64,000 nucleotides of DNA, from positions 126,813 through 190,812 of the forward strand of contig CABFPE010000147.1 of the NCBI GenBank assembly GCA_900660155.1. Direction: 5' to 3'. The DNA comes from Hofstenia miamia. Lineage: Eukaryota > Xenacoelomorpha > Acoela > Hofsteniidae. The notes beneath the pieces were generated by a model, which was not told the DNA's origin, made no database searches, and was given only the letters and a program-made list of their open reading frames with translations. The position numbers and the translations under genes are program-made. Shown here piece by piece: positions 34,150-47,400 of this stretch. Numbering within the stretch: the stretch's first letter is position 1; every line of letters begins with the position of its first letter.

Positions 34150-35929
34150 CAGAAAATTGCGAAAATTATAGACCCATTTCGATCACTTTTCCAATCAGCA
34201 AAATTTTTGAACGAATCCTAAATTAAAATCATTTAATAAAATACTGAAAGGGAATCTGAGAAATAACGTGTATTTGCAATGCCAGTGATCTTATAAATTA
34301 CATTAGATTCACCCATTTTTATTTGACAATTTGTTTTTATTTTATTTTATTCATAATTATTCTGAATAGAATTGTTTCGAATTAATCAATTTGACGAGCA
34401 TCTTGATCTTTACTCCAAAACACAATATAGTTTTCGTAAAGGTATTTCTACAAGCGACGCTTTAATACAAGCTACAGAAAAATGGCGATCAACAATAAGT
34501 GATAATGAATACTCAGCAATTGCTTGCTTAGACCTCTCAAAAGCTTTCGATTCCATAGACCGCAGTATCTTACTACAAAAAGTTAAATTTCTAGGTTTTT
34601 CTAATGACAGCATAGGTCTTATCTCTAGTTACTTATACAATCGCAACCAAAGAGTTAAAATTAAGGAATCTTTTTTCAGATTGGGTATGCACTAAAATTG
34701 GGCTTCCTCAGGGTACAATTTTGGGTCCCTTATTATTTAATATTTACATAAATGATTTGTCCGAGCAAGTAACATGTGACGTTATACAATATGCAGATGA
34801 CATAATATTATTTCATTCTAATAAATTTCCTGAAAAAGCGGTTCAAACTCTCGAAACAAACTGTTCTTCTCTTGCTAAATATTTTGCTTCTATAAAACTA
34901 AGAGTAAATCCATTAAAAACTCAATTCTGTATTGTTAAATCAAAAACTAAATTTACTGATACTTCGCAATGTTACATCTATATAAATGTCTTAACGACGT
35001 TCTTCAAAATAGTTAACAATACCTTCTCATATTACAAAAATGACTTTCTTGCTGCAAAATTAGTCAATAAACATAATAAAAGAATACACATAATTGAACC
35101 TATTAGGTATAAGAAGCGAATAATGAAAAATTCATTTCTAAACACAGCTATAAATATGTGGAATGAATTNCAATTCTGTATTGTTAAATCAAAAACTAAA
35201 TTTACTGATACTTTATAATATAAACTTAATTTCAACGGCATTCAAATAAAACAGGTTGAGTCTTTTAAGTACCGCGGAATAATTTTTGACATAAATCTAA
35301 ATTTTGAAGAGCAAATAAATCACGTTATAAGAAAAATGGCCATATCGATTAAAGCAATTCACTTAATTTCTCAACAACTTCCAACTAAAGCAAAAATCAA
35401 ATTCATATATGCTCTAATATTAAGTCATTTTAACTATGCCAATATACTCCACACAGATATAAACCAAAAATTTCTCAGGAAATTCCAAGTGCAACTAAAT
35501 TGGGCTATCAAAGTAGCAGTAAATAATCATAGCTTTAATAAGAATAATGAATATAGAAAAATTTCAAAATTATTTCTACATCCGCAATGTTACATCCATA
35601 TAAATGTCTTAACGACGTTCTTCAAAATAGTTAACAATACTTTCCCATATTACAAAAATGACTTTCTTGCTGCAAAATTAGTCAATAAACAAAATAAAAG
35701 AACACACATAATTCAACCTATTAGGTATAAGAAACGAATAATGAAAAATTCATTTCTAAACACAGCTATAAATATGTGGAATGAATTACCAAAATATATT
35801 AAACAAATAAGTAGATTAAAAAACTTTAAAATGGATATTAAAAAATATTTTTGCACTTATAATATAAAAAAACTGAAATGGCGAGGTTATAAATTTTATA
35901 ATCCTGATTACTCTATTAATAGAAACTAG
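34150..35929 (+). pseudogene. LINE B reverse transcriptase, broken
   Basis: ENYRPISITFPISKIFERIL (34155-34214), then about 150 unrelated bases, then 34372-34695 with SKTQYSFRKGIST and ACLDLSKAFDSIDR (motif A). 34721-35169 continues with GPLLFNIYINDL (motif B side) and QYADDIILF (catalytic YADD). After the N at 35170, part of the sequence repeats and the thumb/C-terminal region reads on from 35336 to a stop at 35927. The endonuclease is absent. Family: CR1/Jockey-like by motif set. The tail after 35929 resembles the flank of the second B copy near 36800-36900. Confidence 0.85.
34922..35213 (+). repeat. Overlap at scaffold join inside LINE B
   Basis: 34922-34964 is repeated after the N at 35171-35213. 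The segment 34966-35169 matches 35583-35786 with scattered differences. Thus the left contig carries a version of the element lacking 35214-35582 (369 bases, exactly 123 codons) and the right contig the undeleted version. Confidence 0.8.
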
Positions 35930-36665
35930 CAATCGCCATAGCCCAAGTTAACCACTTTTTATTTGTAAATATTCGTTGTTTTCTTTTTTGTTTAGCTTTG
36001 TATTACTTTCTTGACGCTTTCAGAATTTGTTATCAGTATTTCTATTTATTGTTAAAACAATTTCTGAATATAGATTTTTCTTCTTCTGCCTGAGATCACA
36101 AATTTGTTTCATTAGTGTGCAGCAAATTTGTTATGTATAGAGGCTCCATTCCATGCAGCCATTTTTAAGTTATTACGCAAAGTTTGGAAATAATCTTGTT
36201 TCACTTTTAACCAGTCAACTCCAGAATTGCTGAATATGATTTTTTTCTAGATTGAAAACTAGCCTGGCACATATATTTTGAGCAGTTTGAAAGCTTTTCA
36301 AATAAATGAAAACACGAAATTAGATGTAGTTGACTATTGTGTGCATCAATGTGCGTGATAATACTAACGATTGTACAAGCTTATTAGTATTTGCAACATT
36401 TAAATATTTTCTTATCTTAGCAGTTTTTAAGATAAAATTTGATGATTTTATTTTCTTTTTCAATTGCAGTCTCATTGACATGCTGATGTCAAACATGCAC
36501 CCAAGATTCATAATAATGTTGCAATCCGAAGCCAAACTACATATGTTTAAGAACTTTGTTTTCCCATTATTAAAACATAAGAAGCCACATTGAATTAGCT
36601 GAGATGGCTTCTTAATTATCACAGAGAGATATTTATTTGTTGAATCATGGACTTCCTCTTCAACA

Positions 36666-36667
<2 letters not shown>

Positions 36668-36706
<39 letters not shown>
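36668..36706. repeat. (AT)n microsatellite
   Basis: About 19 AT units at the 3' end of the nested LINE B copy; possibly its 3' tail repeat. Confidence 0.9.
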
Positions 36707-36709
<3 letters not shown>

Positions 36710-37505
36710 CTGTCATCAGTAGGTGTTTTATGAGAAATTAAGAAGAAGAAGAAGAAATGTCTACATTTAGAGTTGATTTGTACAATATAAAATACTGTTT
36801 GCAACTCTAAAGAGCGTCAAAAAATAACTGCACAAGTACAAAAACAAATATACACTCACACAAATGAATATTTACAAAGGCAATTATAACTAATTCCCTT
36901 CACTATGGCGAATTTATATGCGGTCAATTGAATAGTCAGTATTAAAAATTTAAAACCTCGCCATTTGTATTCAAGTCTTTCTTTTATATAACTATGGAAG
37001 TGTTTATTTATTTTGTTTTTGAATACTCTTATTTTATTGATTTGTTTTATAGATTTGGGTATATTATTACATATGTTTATTGATGTATTGAGAAATGAAT
37101 TTTTCAGTACATTTAAGAGGTTTAATTTTTAGTGTTCTATAATTATGTCGCAACGATACTTTGGAGGATAAAACATTAGATTTGTTATAGGGAACAATAT
37201 TACTAAATATTTTAAAGAAAGTAGTTAACACATTTTTATAAATTATACACTGTGGATTTATAAAAGTTTTTGTTAATTTTTTTATTTCTGCATTCTTCTT
37301 ATGTAAATGATTAACTGCTATTTTTATAGCCCAATGTATTTGTACATTGATTTTATTCAAAAGTTGTTGATTTATGTCAGTATATAGTATGTTTCCATAA
37401 TTAAAGTGACTTAGTATTAATGTGTGAATTAATTGAATCTTTGCTTTGGTTGGAAGTTGTTGAGATATATTGCAGAGAGCTTTAATTAAAACTGCTATAT
37501 AAATA
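36668..37505 (-). mobile_element. Second LINE B copy, nested in LINE C
   Basis: The - strand (37505 to about 36900) matches the C-terminal half of LINE B: ISQQLPTKAKI, LSHFNYGNILYTDINQ, WAIKIAVN and NVLTTFFKIF. A 3' untranslated part similar to 35930-36030 follows and ends in an (AT)n tract at 36668-36706. LINE C sequence lies on both sides, so this is a 5'-truncated B insertion within C. Confidence 0.8.
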
Positions 37506-39240
37506 AGTTATAAATCGTCAACAAGATTGGACCTAAAACTGTACCATGTGGAACTATATGTGGTAAAATTTTTCTTTGCAAAAATTGACTCCATTCACTA
37601 CAACATAATGATCGCAATCACACAAATATGACTTAAAGCATTTAAATGCAGATCCTTCAATTCTAATTTTCCACAGTATTTCTAAAAGAAGTTCATGATT
37701 TACCATATCAAATGCTGCGGATTGGTCTAACAACTAAATCAAAACCTTTTCATTATCCAATGGCATTAGAATGTCATTAGTTACAATGAGTAGCGCTGAT
37801 TCTACAGACATGTTCTTCTTATATCCAGATTGAAATTTAGTTAAAATATTATTCCATTCCAGAGCTCTTTCTATTAATTTTGAGCCAAACGACTGATTTG
37901 CAACAGGGCGATAATTTGACACAACCGTTGCATCAAGACTTCAATCTTTAAGGTGTACTTTAGTGACTGTGATCTTCAACTCAAGAGGAACGTCTTCCAA
38001 AAGCGACTTGTTGACTCATACCGTTGTGGATGATGACTGGCATTAATGTAGTATTCTTTAAAAACTTGCTGTCAATTGGATCAAGATCACAATTCGTAAT
38101 TCTCATTGTAATGAGAAGGTTTTTACAATCTGTTATCGAAAGATGCTCAAATTCAATTAATTCAGTAGTGTGATCAGGGAAATACTCCATAATCTTTTCT
38201 GTAGAGTCACTTAAAAAATTCTGATAGATCTTTTCTACTCTATTGATAAAATAGTTTTAAAAGGACTGAGCATTTGGAAGTAGATGTTTTGGAGTTTTGG
38301 TAGGATTCAATAACTCAGAGATTATTTGTTCCTTTTTGGAATTGCAACTTGCATCATTGAAAAAGTTGGCATAATAAATCTGCTGTTTTCTTTCACATAG
38401 ATTAACTAACTCATTATGGATAATCTTGTAATGAACTAAGTCTTCTGGAAGTAAATTCTTGCAATAACGTTTTTCAGCTTTTCTTCGGTGTTTATTCTTT
38501 GCATCAACCATTTAGCCTTTCCAAGTTTAAGTTTTAAACGCTTAGATCATAAATGTATGTCTAATAACGTTATTAACATATTATAATATTGAATTGCCAT
38601 TTCATTTACACTGAGTCCACCACAAATGGCATGATTCTGAATTGATAGAGGTTGAATTATTTAATTGAAGTCATCAGCGAATTTTGAAATGTCAAGTTTT
38701 TTTCAAATTCTCCCTTCAACAAAATGAGCAACTGGAAGAATATCGTAATTATCCACCACATCAATATGATGAATTAAGTTATCATCATCTTTAGCAATAA
38801 TAAAGTCAATTATGTTACCATGTTTGATTGTTGGTGTATCAACATAAAGAGTAAACAAACACTGATCCTGACAATCCGCTAAGCTTCCTTGTTGGTAAGA
38901 TATTCATATCATTCATATGAATGTTGAAATCACTCAAAATTAATAATGAAGGATTGCTCAGAAAGACTTAATCAAGAAAATAATCAAATTGATAAATAAA
39001 CGAATCAATATTTGCGCTTTTAGAATTTGATGTGAAACTCATTAATGATGATTCAAATAAATCATAGCTGTGCATTAAAGAGAATTGTGGGTTAATATTG
39101 GCTCTATAGATGAACGCCATTCCCCGACCATGACTAATAATATCATAACCTGAAGGGTTATAATATCTTGAATGAGAATCGATCACGAGGAAAAACCCAC
39201 GTTTCAGCTAAGAGGCATATATTATTTTCTCGTTCTTCAA

Positions 39241-41160
39241 TAAGATAGCATATATGAAATTCCTTCTTATTGACTGATCATGGAATTAGGAGAGCACATT
39301 TTAATTTAGTAGACAGTTCAGTTGATGATTATTGTGAATTTCGTTGTCAATTTAGTTGAACCTCTGTCCTATCCAGAAGAGCTTAAGATTGTGTGTCTTA
39401 ATAAGATTTCTAGGTTCGCCTTCCAAAATTGTCTCCCATCTTTTCCGCGTTACTTTCTTCTCAATTTCTATTTGCTCTTTGTTATGGTGCTTAAGGACAA
39501 ATACTGGAATGTTGGAATTGTAAAACTCACAATATAAAACAGCATTGAGAAGTTTAATTAGTTACTACAAACTATTTATACACTTTACGAACAAGTTATT
39601 TACATATATTAAAAATGAACAGGTACATTAAATTCACATTCTCTCATCTTCCAAGATTCATTGAAAAAGAAATTTTGAATTTTTGATCTAGACAGTTTCT
39701 TATTATTTTCCAAGCTTACATCTACACTTAAAGACCTAATGACATTTTTATGATAGGCATGAATTTGGTAAATAATTTACTACCTGTTAACAGTGCTGAG
39801 TGTGGTTAATATATAAAAAGCACCATCTAGGATAAAAAATTCAAAAATTGTGAAAAATATGTATATTTGTTTCACTTAAAGCGTCCATACTACTGATTTA
39901 TTAAAGAATGAATTTTCCATTTTTGCATGGAGGTATGTAGTACACTACCTAATGGAAATGTACGAAATCCTATTAAGTTAGGCCAAAATGCCTCAGCCTA
40001 AAATACTAAATTAAAATAAATAATATAGAAATTTCTGATTTCAATATTGAAATTTACTAAATAATATCAATTCATTTTAATGAGCAAAGAATTTGATTAT
40101 TTTTGCCTTAGTGATAGTCAATTAAATAAATTAATTTGTACTTATTATGTAAAATACTCTTTGAGATTTACCATGTAAATGTCATATGTGAAGTAAAATG
40201 TTTATATTTTTAGCATGTTGGTGAAATTTTTTCAAACACCATTTAACATTTCTCCATGAATTTTTCAATGAATGTATGTCGGTACATACTTTACATAGAC
40301 TGTAAATCAAAAATTTAAAATTCCTAAAAATTGCCTTACAAAAGTCTAAAATTTACAAATCCTACAATTTTTAGCCCCAAACCTTAAATAAATATAACTT
40401 TTTAAATATTATTTTTTATATGCCTAGAATGACATTATATGAAGAAATTTGCACTGGTCCTAAATCTCTATCTTCAATATTGAATTTATATAAATTAAAA
40501 TGCAAATGGAATCAATTAAATCAGCATAGAAGAAAATGAGGAACATATGCCCCCACTAACTATAGTTCTATTTGTATGATTGTCAAAATTTAAATTTTTC
40601 TAGCAAGAACATTATATAGTCAATATTATGTAAAATAAATTATACATACAAATCCAATATTCACTGAGAAATAATGTATTAAATTTTCTCACTTAGATAA
40701 TTCTGATGTCACTCACATACACAAATAAATGAATCTAAAACATATTTAGATTCACTTTTTGACATTTTTGTTGTAAATTTAGTTTTGGAAGCAAAGTTAA
40801 TACACATTTTTAGTAAATCATTTTATGATACATAAATTTATATTACACCAATATGTAATATTAAAGTCTAATCTAAACTTAAACAGGAGTTTGTACTTAG
40901 TAGTAAATGTAATTTAAGTGATATTACATATTTAAAAATTAAATTTGGCCTGTGATATTATTTATTACTAAACAAAACATTTTTAGATAACGTTTTTTCA
41001 TTTTTTGGTTATTTAACTTTCAGAAGCAACGCTAATCGCATCTTTGGCAATTTTGTGGCCAAATAACTATTAGAAGCAATCCTTATACATTTGTAGTAAG
41101 TCATTATTACAATACATATAAATTCACATTATATCATTATTTAATACTAAATTCTAATTT
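39241..41160. other. AT-rich DNA, diverged internal repeats
   Basis: No gene seen. Segments near 40785-40880 and 41070-41165 share a TTTAGTAA(A/G)TCATT...TAAATT order and look like diverged copies of one unit. Confidence 0.45.
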
Positions 41161-41893
41161 ATGTTATTCCTAAATAATATTATGAAATATGTATGCTTTG
41201 GTAAGATAATGCAACCAAACCTCAGAAGATTAACCACTCCTAACAAAATACAATATATAACAAGCACATATTTAATAAAACTCTGATCAACGTTAGCAGG
41301 GATTGATTGACACATCAAATCGAATCAACAAAAGCTATCACCAATTGTTACGCGTATATTCAGAAAAAGAGAGCATACTGGGTCACCAGTTGAATCGAGA
41401 TGTTAGTAAACATTTAAAAAGACATTTAGTGCATATAAAGTTAAAATTTTATGATTAATTGAATTATTAATGCATTTTGAAATATTGTCTACGAATTCTA
41501 TGCTCAACTATATAATTTAGCACATTCAAATATTAAAAGATGCATCATAAATATTAAGCAAACACAATATATTTTTCTAAACTTCACTATCTCTTGGAAA
41601 TATGTCAGGATTTAGAAATAATTTATCAATAAGATAAAAAAATCATATGGGTTCTACTAGAAACATATTTCAATTCTGATAATACTTCCTTACGCCTCTT
41701 ATTAGTTTGGTTTTGCTACAGATATTTATGTCAATGTAGTTATGTGTGAATTCAGATTTGACCATTAACGAATTTATACTGAAATTATCAGAAATATATA
41801 CTAGAAATAAAATTGAAATGGCCTTGCTATTCAACCAAATTCGACTTGCCTGAATCAATTATATTTTTTATGTATAAAATATATTAAAAATCC
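41161..41893 (-). repeat. Repeat X, second half, fragment
   Basis: Reverse complement of 44695-45428 along its length, roughly 90% similar by eye. It contains a 62-codon frame (41858-41670) also present on the opposite strand at 44732-44920. Confidence 0.85.
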
Positions 41894-42684
41894 AAATAGT
41901 ACTATTTATCAATGTTATATTTAAAAACTACGAAATTATGTATAAAACCGAATATTGATTATTTTGCATTGCCTCCTTCATTACTACAGGCGACGCTATG
42001 AAGTCACTTTCGAATCATGTTCAGTCCTGTTGCAAAGACGTGCTGGTTGAAGTAAGTAGTAGATGCAAAACTTTTTCACTGGAAAGACATTGTAAAAAAT
42101 ATTACAAAATTAGGAGATCTAACACAAACCTGTTTGTAATTAGTTGTCCAACTTTTTATAGGCATTTTCTTAAACAATGATCTACTGATGGATAATGTGC
42201 TTGAAGTACAATATGCATTGTGGATGTTTGATAATGCCTGCAACCTATCCTTTGTTGCTGCTGCATTCACATTAGCGCTTATTTTCTAGAAATTTCACCT
42301 GGTATCACAATAAAATTGCTGAAAAACTTTAAAGGCGCGGTTGTGTTTAGCAATAAAGCCAAGATTTATAACAAAGGAAAGTAAAATTTAGGACTAAATA
42401 TTTTGGAAAAGTGACAAAAGGGCAAATTACAAGTTGGGATACTGTACTTAAATTTAGAAAAAGCAAATTTTCTTAAAGAATGTGCTTCAAAGAAGTCAAA
42501 TTTTTGTTGTTTTACTGGCTTTCTTTGACTGGTTTCCAACCAGCCAGTCACAAAATTTGGACTTGGCCCGACAAGCACCGATCTGACCTGTGCCGGTCAC
42601 GCCAGTTGACCCGACCGGTTTATAACTCTGATATACATGCTATGCTATCGCATATATTGATAAAAAATATGGTATAGTTATAAA
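41894..42684. other. No gene seen
   Basis: AT-rich with a moderately GC-richer patch near 42540-42620. No recognisable coding region or repeat end. Confidence 0.4.
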
Positions 42685-43036
42685 GCAGTATACAGACATA
42701 CACGCAAGTACTAAAAAGAATGTTTACAGTTAATATTTAATTGAATCTCGCTTATTTTTCATAACCGCTGAAATTCTACGTGACATGGTCTCCACTAGCC
42801 GTTCACAAAGTTCTTTTGATACTTCTTGACACCATATCTTAGTGATCTTAGCACCGAATGCTGACAAATTCGTGAAACGTCGGCCAGAGAGTTTTCTCTT
42901 GACGATCATCCAAATATTTTTGATTGGTCTGGATTATTTCCCGACCAATCGAGGATTTGGATGTTTTTCTGGACAAACCACGCAACAATTAAAATTTAGT
43001 TATATTCAGTAGTGATCGAATGCTTTTGCACGACAC

Positions 43037-43040
<4 letters not shown>
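42685..43040 (-). pseudogene. Tc1 transposase C-terminus and terminal repeat
   Basis: On the - strand a broken frame reads LDW-(S)GN-PDQ-type sequence, the WPGNSPDLNPIEN region around the third catalytic Asp, then KLSGRRF, KIWCQEVSKELCERLVETM and SRRISAVMKN, the normal C-terminus of Tc1 transposases, ending about 42735. The right end, CAGTGTCGTGCAAAAGCATT read leftward from 43039, is a typical Tc1 terminal repeat; a weak counterpart lies near 42690-42720. The central catalytic domain is deleted. Confidence 0.75.

Positions 43041-43071
<31 letters not shown>
43040..43071. repeat. (AT)n microsatellite
   Basis: About 16 AT units directly abutting the Tc1 terminal repeat. Confidence 0.9.
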
Positions 43072-43076
<5 letters not shown>

Positions 43077-43167
43077 TGTTTATTTCCACATTTCTTTAGT
43101 TCACTGGAAAATGTCGAAGGTTTCCATGAATTGGTAGTTGTTTGCGTTTGGCAAATGGATAATTGTN

Positions 43168-44012
43168 AGTCATTTAGAATCAGGTTAGCATAGTTTTTAG
43201 TTCAAGTTCAGTTTTGTAAAGCAAAGCTGGTTGAGTCTCAAGCTTAATAAGAAAAATTTTGTAATTTAAATCATATCAAGAACGTTGCAATTTTAATTTG
43301 ATGGAACATATAGAATTAAATAAATATATATGAAAGACATTGCGATATCTAAAAGCAAACCAACCAAAGGCATTACTGATGTGAAAAAAGAAAGTTGGTG
43401 TTTTGTCTATATAAAAATTTTATCATCATTTCCATCTCAATTGTTTTTTGAAAATTTACCCAGCCTATGTTTTTTTTTAAAAAATAATGCTTAGCTTCTG
43501 ATGTGCCTCTTTAAAAGAAAATGTATTTCTTAGTGCAGTAAAATTGAGATAATGCATTAAATTCGTGTTTTGTTAGTTCAAAATATTTTAAAATGTTCAC
43601 CATCAGCTGCAAGTAAAAATTTATATTTAATCTTTGGTATTAGAAATTAATTAAAAACAATATTTTGATGTACATATAGTTATATATTAAACTCTGTCCT
43701 AGTTAATACGTAAAGTTTTATATCAATAATTGGGGTTTTATTATAGCGTAAATACCATGGTTTTGGCTCGAATTAGATAGTTTTAGGATCTTGTGCATAT
43801 TATAAAAAAAATGAAAATCAAAACTTGAAATTATACTCGTGTTTTTATCATACTACCTCATTTTCCTAAAAAACTGGTTTACTTAATAATTGGGACAGAG
43901 TTTAAGAGAAAATAACCTTGAGCACTGTTGGCTAGTACTGTTTGCCTAATTGATGTCAACACATACTGACTCTAAATTGTCAATGAGTCAAGCTTGTAAT
44001 TACCCTAGTCGT
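43168..44012 (-). repeat. Repeat X, first half, fragment
   Basis: Reverse complement of 45425-46055, with indels. Starts right after the lone N at 43167 and ends at CCTAGTCGTG (about 44003-44012), exactly where the other fragment of repeat X (41161) would take over in the intact copy. Confidence 0.8.
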
Positions 44013-44300
44013 GCCAAGCTTGTTAAGGTTCGTTATGAGCATGTGAAAACCGGAGCTTGTTAATTAAGACTCAAGTTTCACCTATGAGATTTTGAAGAAT
44101 TTTTTATATAATTGGCTCTAAAGGCAAAAGCATTTATTGCAACCTTATAAAATTTTGCACACATGTTAAAAACAGCGGTTTCTCAAAATAGGAAAATTTT
44201 GGTTAAGTTTGCTAAAATATTTTTCCCGCAATTTAGGTAAATATTTAGGCTTTGTAGTAAGAAATAAGAAAAAATGTAGGGGTGCACTTTTTTCTATGAA

Positions 44301-44677
44301 ATTCAAATATTAAAAGATGCATCATAAATATATAACAAAAATGATCTATTTTCTTTAGTTACAATAGAATATCAATAAACAGACTGATCTTTTTGAATTA
44401 GAAATGTCCTCAAAAGCCAAATCCAACTTAAATTGTTAATATCCATAACTTAATTTTAATTGCGTAATTCTAGAAATTGTAAAACGAAAATATTCTTTTC
44501 AAAAAATTTAGACACTTAGGTATGTACAATGTATACTTAATTAACAATGAAATATTTTTTCGTTGGAAATGTTATTGCGGTAAATTAAAATTCAACATCG
44601 AAGCTAGTCGTGAAAAAGGTATGCTAATTATTTTATACAATTTTACTAAGCAAAAACGCAACTTTTAATATTTGAAT
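44301..44677. repeat. 377-bp element with 15-bp terminal inverted repeats
   Basis: ATTCAAATATTAAAA (44301-44315) and its exact complement TTTTAATATTTGAAT (44663-44677) bound an AT-rich interior. The same motif also occurs inside repeat X at about 41524 and 45055, so it may be a small inserted element or a piece of X. Confidence 0.6.
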
Positions 44678-44694
44678 GCGCTAAATTATATAGT

Positions 44695-46055
44695 TTGGGT
44701 TTTTAATATATTTTATACATTAAAAAGATAATTGATTCAGGAAAGTCGAATTTGGTTGAATAGCAAGGCCATTTCAATTATATTTCTAGTATATATTTCT
44801 GTTAATTTCAGTATAAATTCGTTAATGGTCAAATCTGAATTCACACATAACTACATTGACATAAATATCTTTAGCAATACCAAACTAATAAGAGGCGTAA
44901 GGAAGTATCATCAGAATTGAAATAAGTTTCTAGTAGAACCCGTATGATCTTTTTATCTTATTGATAATTTATTTCTAAATCCTGATATATTTCCAAGAGA
45001 TAGTGAAATTTAGAAAAATATATTGTGTTTGCTTAATATTTATGATGCATCTTTTAATATTTGAATGTGCTAAATTATATAGTTGAGCATAGAATTCTTA
45101 GACAATATTTCAAAATGCATTAATAATATAATTAATCAAAAATTTTGAATTTTATATGCACTAAATATATTTTTAAATGTTTACTAACATCTCGATTCAA
45201 CTGGTGACCCAGTATGATCTGTTTTTCTGAATATACGCGTAACAATTGGTGATAGCTTTTGTTGATTCGATTTGATATATCAATCGATCCCTGCTAACGT
45301 CTATCAGAGTTTTATTAAGTATGTGCTTGTTATATATTGTATTTTGTTAGGAGTTCTTAACCTTCTGACTTTTGGTAGCAGTATTTTACCAAATCATACA
45401 TATTTCATAATATTAGTTAGGAATAACACGACTAGGGTAATTACAAGTTTGACTCATTGACAATTCCGAGTCAGTATGTGTTAGGAGGTTGACATCAATT
45501 AGAAGAAAAGTAATAGCAAACAGTGCTCAAGGTTTACTTCTCTCAATCATTATTTTAAAGTAGTTTTATATGAATTTCCAATGACAAAGGTTAAATATAA
45601 ATTTTTACTTGCTGCTTATGGTGAAAATTTAAAACTATTTTGAGCTAACAAAACACGAATTTAATGCATTATCTCAATTTTACTGCAATAAGAAATACAT
45701 TTTCTTTTAAAGAGGCACATCAGAAGCTAAGCATTATTTTTAAAAAAAAACATAGGCTGGGTACATTTTCAAAAAACAATTGAGATGGAAATGATAATAA
45801 AATTTTTATATAGACAAAACACCAACTTTCTTTTGTTCATATCAGTAATGCCTCTGGTTGGTTTGCTTTTAGATATCGCAATTTCTTTCATATATATTTA
45901 TTTAATTCTATTTGTTCCATCAAATTAAAATTGCAACGTTCTTGATATGATATAAATTACAAATTTTTCTTATTAAGCTTGAGACTCAACCAGCTTTGCT
46001 TTACAAAACTGAACTTGAACTAAGAACTATGCTAACATCATTCTAACTCACTTTT
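44695..46055 (+). repeat. Repeat X, continuous copy
   Basis: About 1.36 kb. Its first half mirrors 41161-41893 and its second half mirrors 43168-44012. This is the only copy in the window with both halves contiguous. No transposase or RT is recognisable; the one shared open frame is 62 codons (44732-44920). Confidence 0.8.
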
Positions 46056-46096
46056 CTGATCAAACAAGGAGTAAGAAATTCATTCAGTGAATGCAT

Positions 46097-46109
46097 ATAT
46101 ATACATATA

Positions 46110-46144
<35 letters not shown>

Positions 46145-46355
46145 NNNNNNNNNNNNNNNNNNNNNNNNNNNNNNNNNNNNNNNNNNNNNNNNNNNNNNNN
46201 NNNNNNNNNNNNNNNNNNNNNNNNNNNNNNNNNNNNNNNNNNNNNNNNNNNNNNNNNNNNNNNNNNNNNNNNNNNNNNNNNNNNNNNNNNNNNNNNNNNN
46301 NNNNNNNNNNNNNNNNNNNNNNNNNNNNNNNNNNNNNNNNNATATATATATATTA
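46097..46355. repeat. (AT)n tract containing a 197-base assembly gap
   Basis: AT repeats run into N at 46145-46341 and resume after it. The gap is almost certainly within the microsatellite; any protein read through it is meaningless. Confidence 0.9.
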
Positions 46356-47400
46356 TTAGGACACCCATAATTTCAAATGCTAGGGATGCTTATTTTGAAC
46401 TTAAAAGCTGATAGTTTTTCAATTGGTGGACTGTAGAACTGCCACTGCTGCTTAGCCTCAAGTAATCTATTTAACTTTAAGAAATGAAACGTTAGAAAGT
46501 TGCTGGTGTCTTTATACATTCATGATGAAAACGTTTTGAATAACTTACATTTGGTCCTCTAATTGCACTATTCCTCACCACCTGAAATGCTTCTCAACTT
46601 TTCAACACTTTGTAAACCAGAGAAAAGCACTGTTTTTGTTTCATCCAATTAGAAGGGAATAACATCTTTTATTGCCACTTTAATATCAGAGGTGAAATAC
46701 ACAACTTTAGAGTCAAGGTCAATCATATGATACGAAAAAATAACATTTGCAAAAAATGGAGGTATATTGGAATTTATGCTAAGTAATAGATTGGTGCTAT
46801 CTTGCAAATTATGTTTTTACACTTGCAGATGAAGGCATTATTATAAGCAAGAAACTTGAGTATGACAGCATCATTAAGCCAGGCATGATCAATAATTTTG
46901 TTTTAATCTCGTTCAACAGTGTGAAAATCATCAGCAGCATTAAAAGTGTTTGTGATGAATTCATAATTTCATTCATTTGTTTACATATGCAGGCTTCTTT
47001 GAATGTATGTGAATGTGAGCTTTACATAGCACAATGAAATCGATATCATCAATCAGATTTATAACAAAATACATCTATGGTTTAACCCTCATCATCATTT
47101 TCGTTGACAATATTGTCGACACTGAATATTTTCTTTGTTATTGTAGTTGATAGAAACTTTCAATTAACTTGATATTTTGCGCCAATGCCTGTTTTTACTA
47201 CTTAGATATTTCGCCCAAATATACAGTAATTATCTTGTTCTTAGCTCATAAAAAAAGGAAGATATCCTCAAAGGCATTTATGTTGACAAACTGTCAACAA
47301 TGGTTCTAGACAGGATTTTGGTAGCAATTCAGAAATATAGTGTTTGTTACAATATCTTCTAGGTATTTTTAGATAAAACATGGTAAACCTAAATGCTAGT
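46356..47400. other. No gene seen
   Basis: Short - strand stretches near 46400-46700 loosely resemble a decayed LINE tail (for example SVEKLRSISG), but not enough to call. TGTTGACA/TGTCAACA at 47280-47298 is a short perfect inverted repeat. Confidence 0.35.

Larger units (their letters stand above)
36080..39240 (-). pseudogene. LINE C, broken, with LINE B inserted
   Basis: Right to left: endonuclease remnant 39186-38968 (SRYYNPSGYDIISHGRGMAF), linker 38511-38257 (KHRRKAEKRY), RT start 37922-37734 (NYRPVANQS...LIERAL and FQSGYKKNMSVESALL), motif A as LDQSAAFDMVNHELL (about 37730) and motif B side GTVLGPIL (about 37530). Coding resumes left of the nested LINE B: 36622-36320 with LGCMFDISM and IKSSNFILKTAKIRKYL, then QTAQNICARLVFN and a WLPVK-like tail to about 36080. 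Many stops and frameshifts. CR1/Jockey-like. Confidence 0.8.

Noticed and set aside
41670-41858. 62-codon frame conserved in two copies of repeat X as a gene
   Set aside because: Conservation follows from the repeat itself; changes include non-conservative ones and no motif is present.
43168-46055. Inverted arms as one giant palindrome or terminal-repeat transposon
   Set aside because: The order of the matching halves is permuted, so a simple palindrome does not fit.
46084-46411. Long open frames through 46.1-46.4 kb
   Set aside because: They consist of AT repeat and N bases only.
47280-47298. TGTTGACA/TGTCAACA perfect inverted repeat as an operator or transposon end
   Set aside because: Single occurrence without a partner or context.
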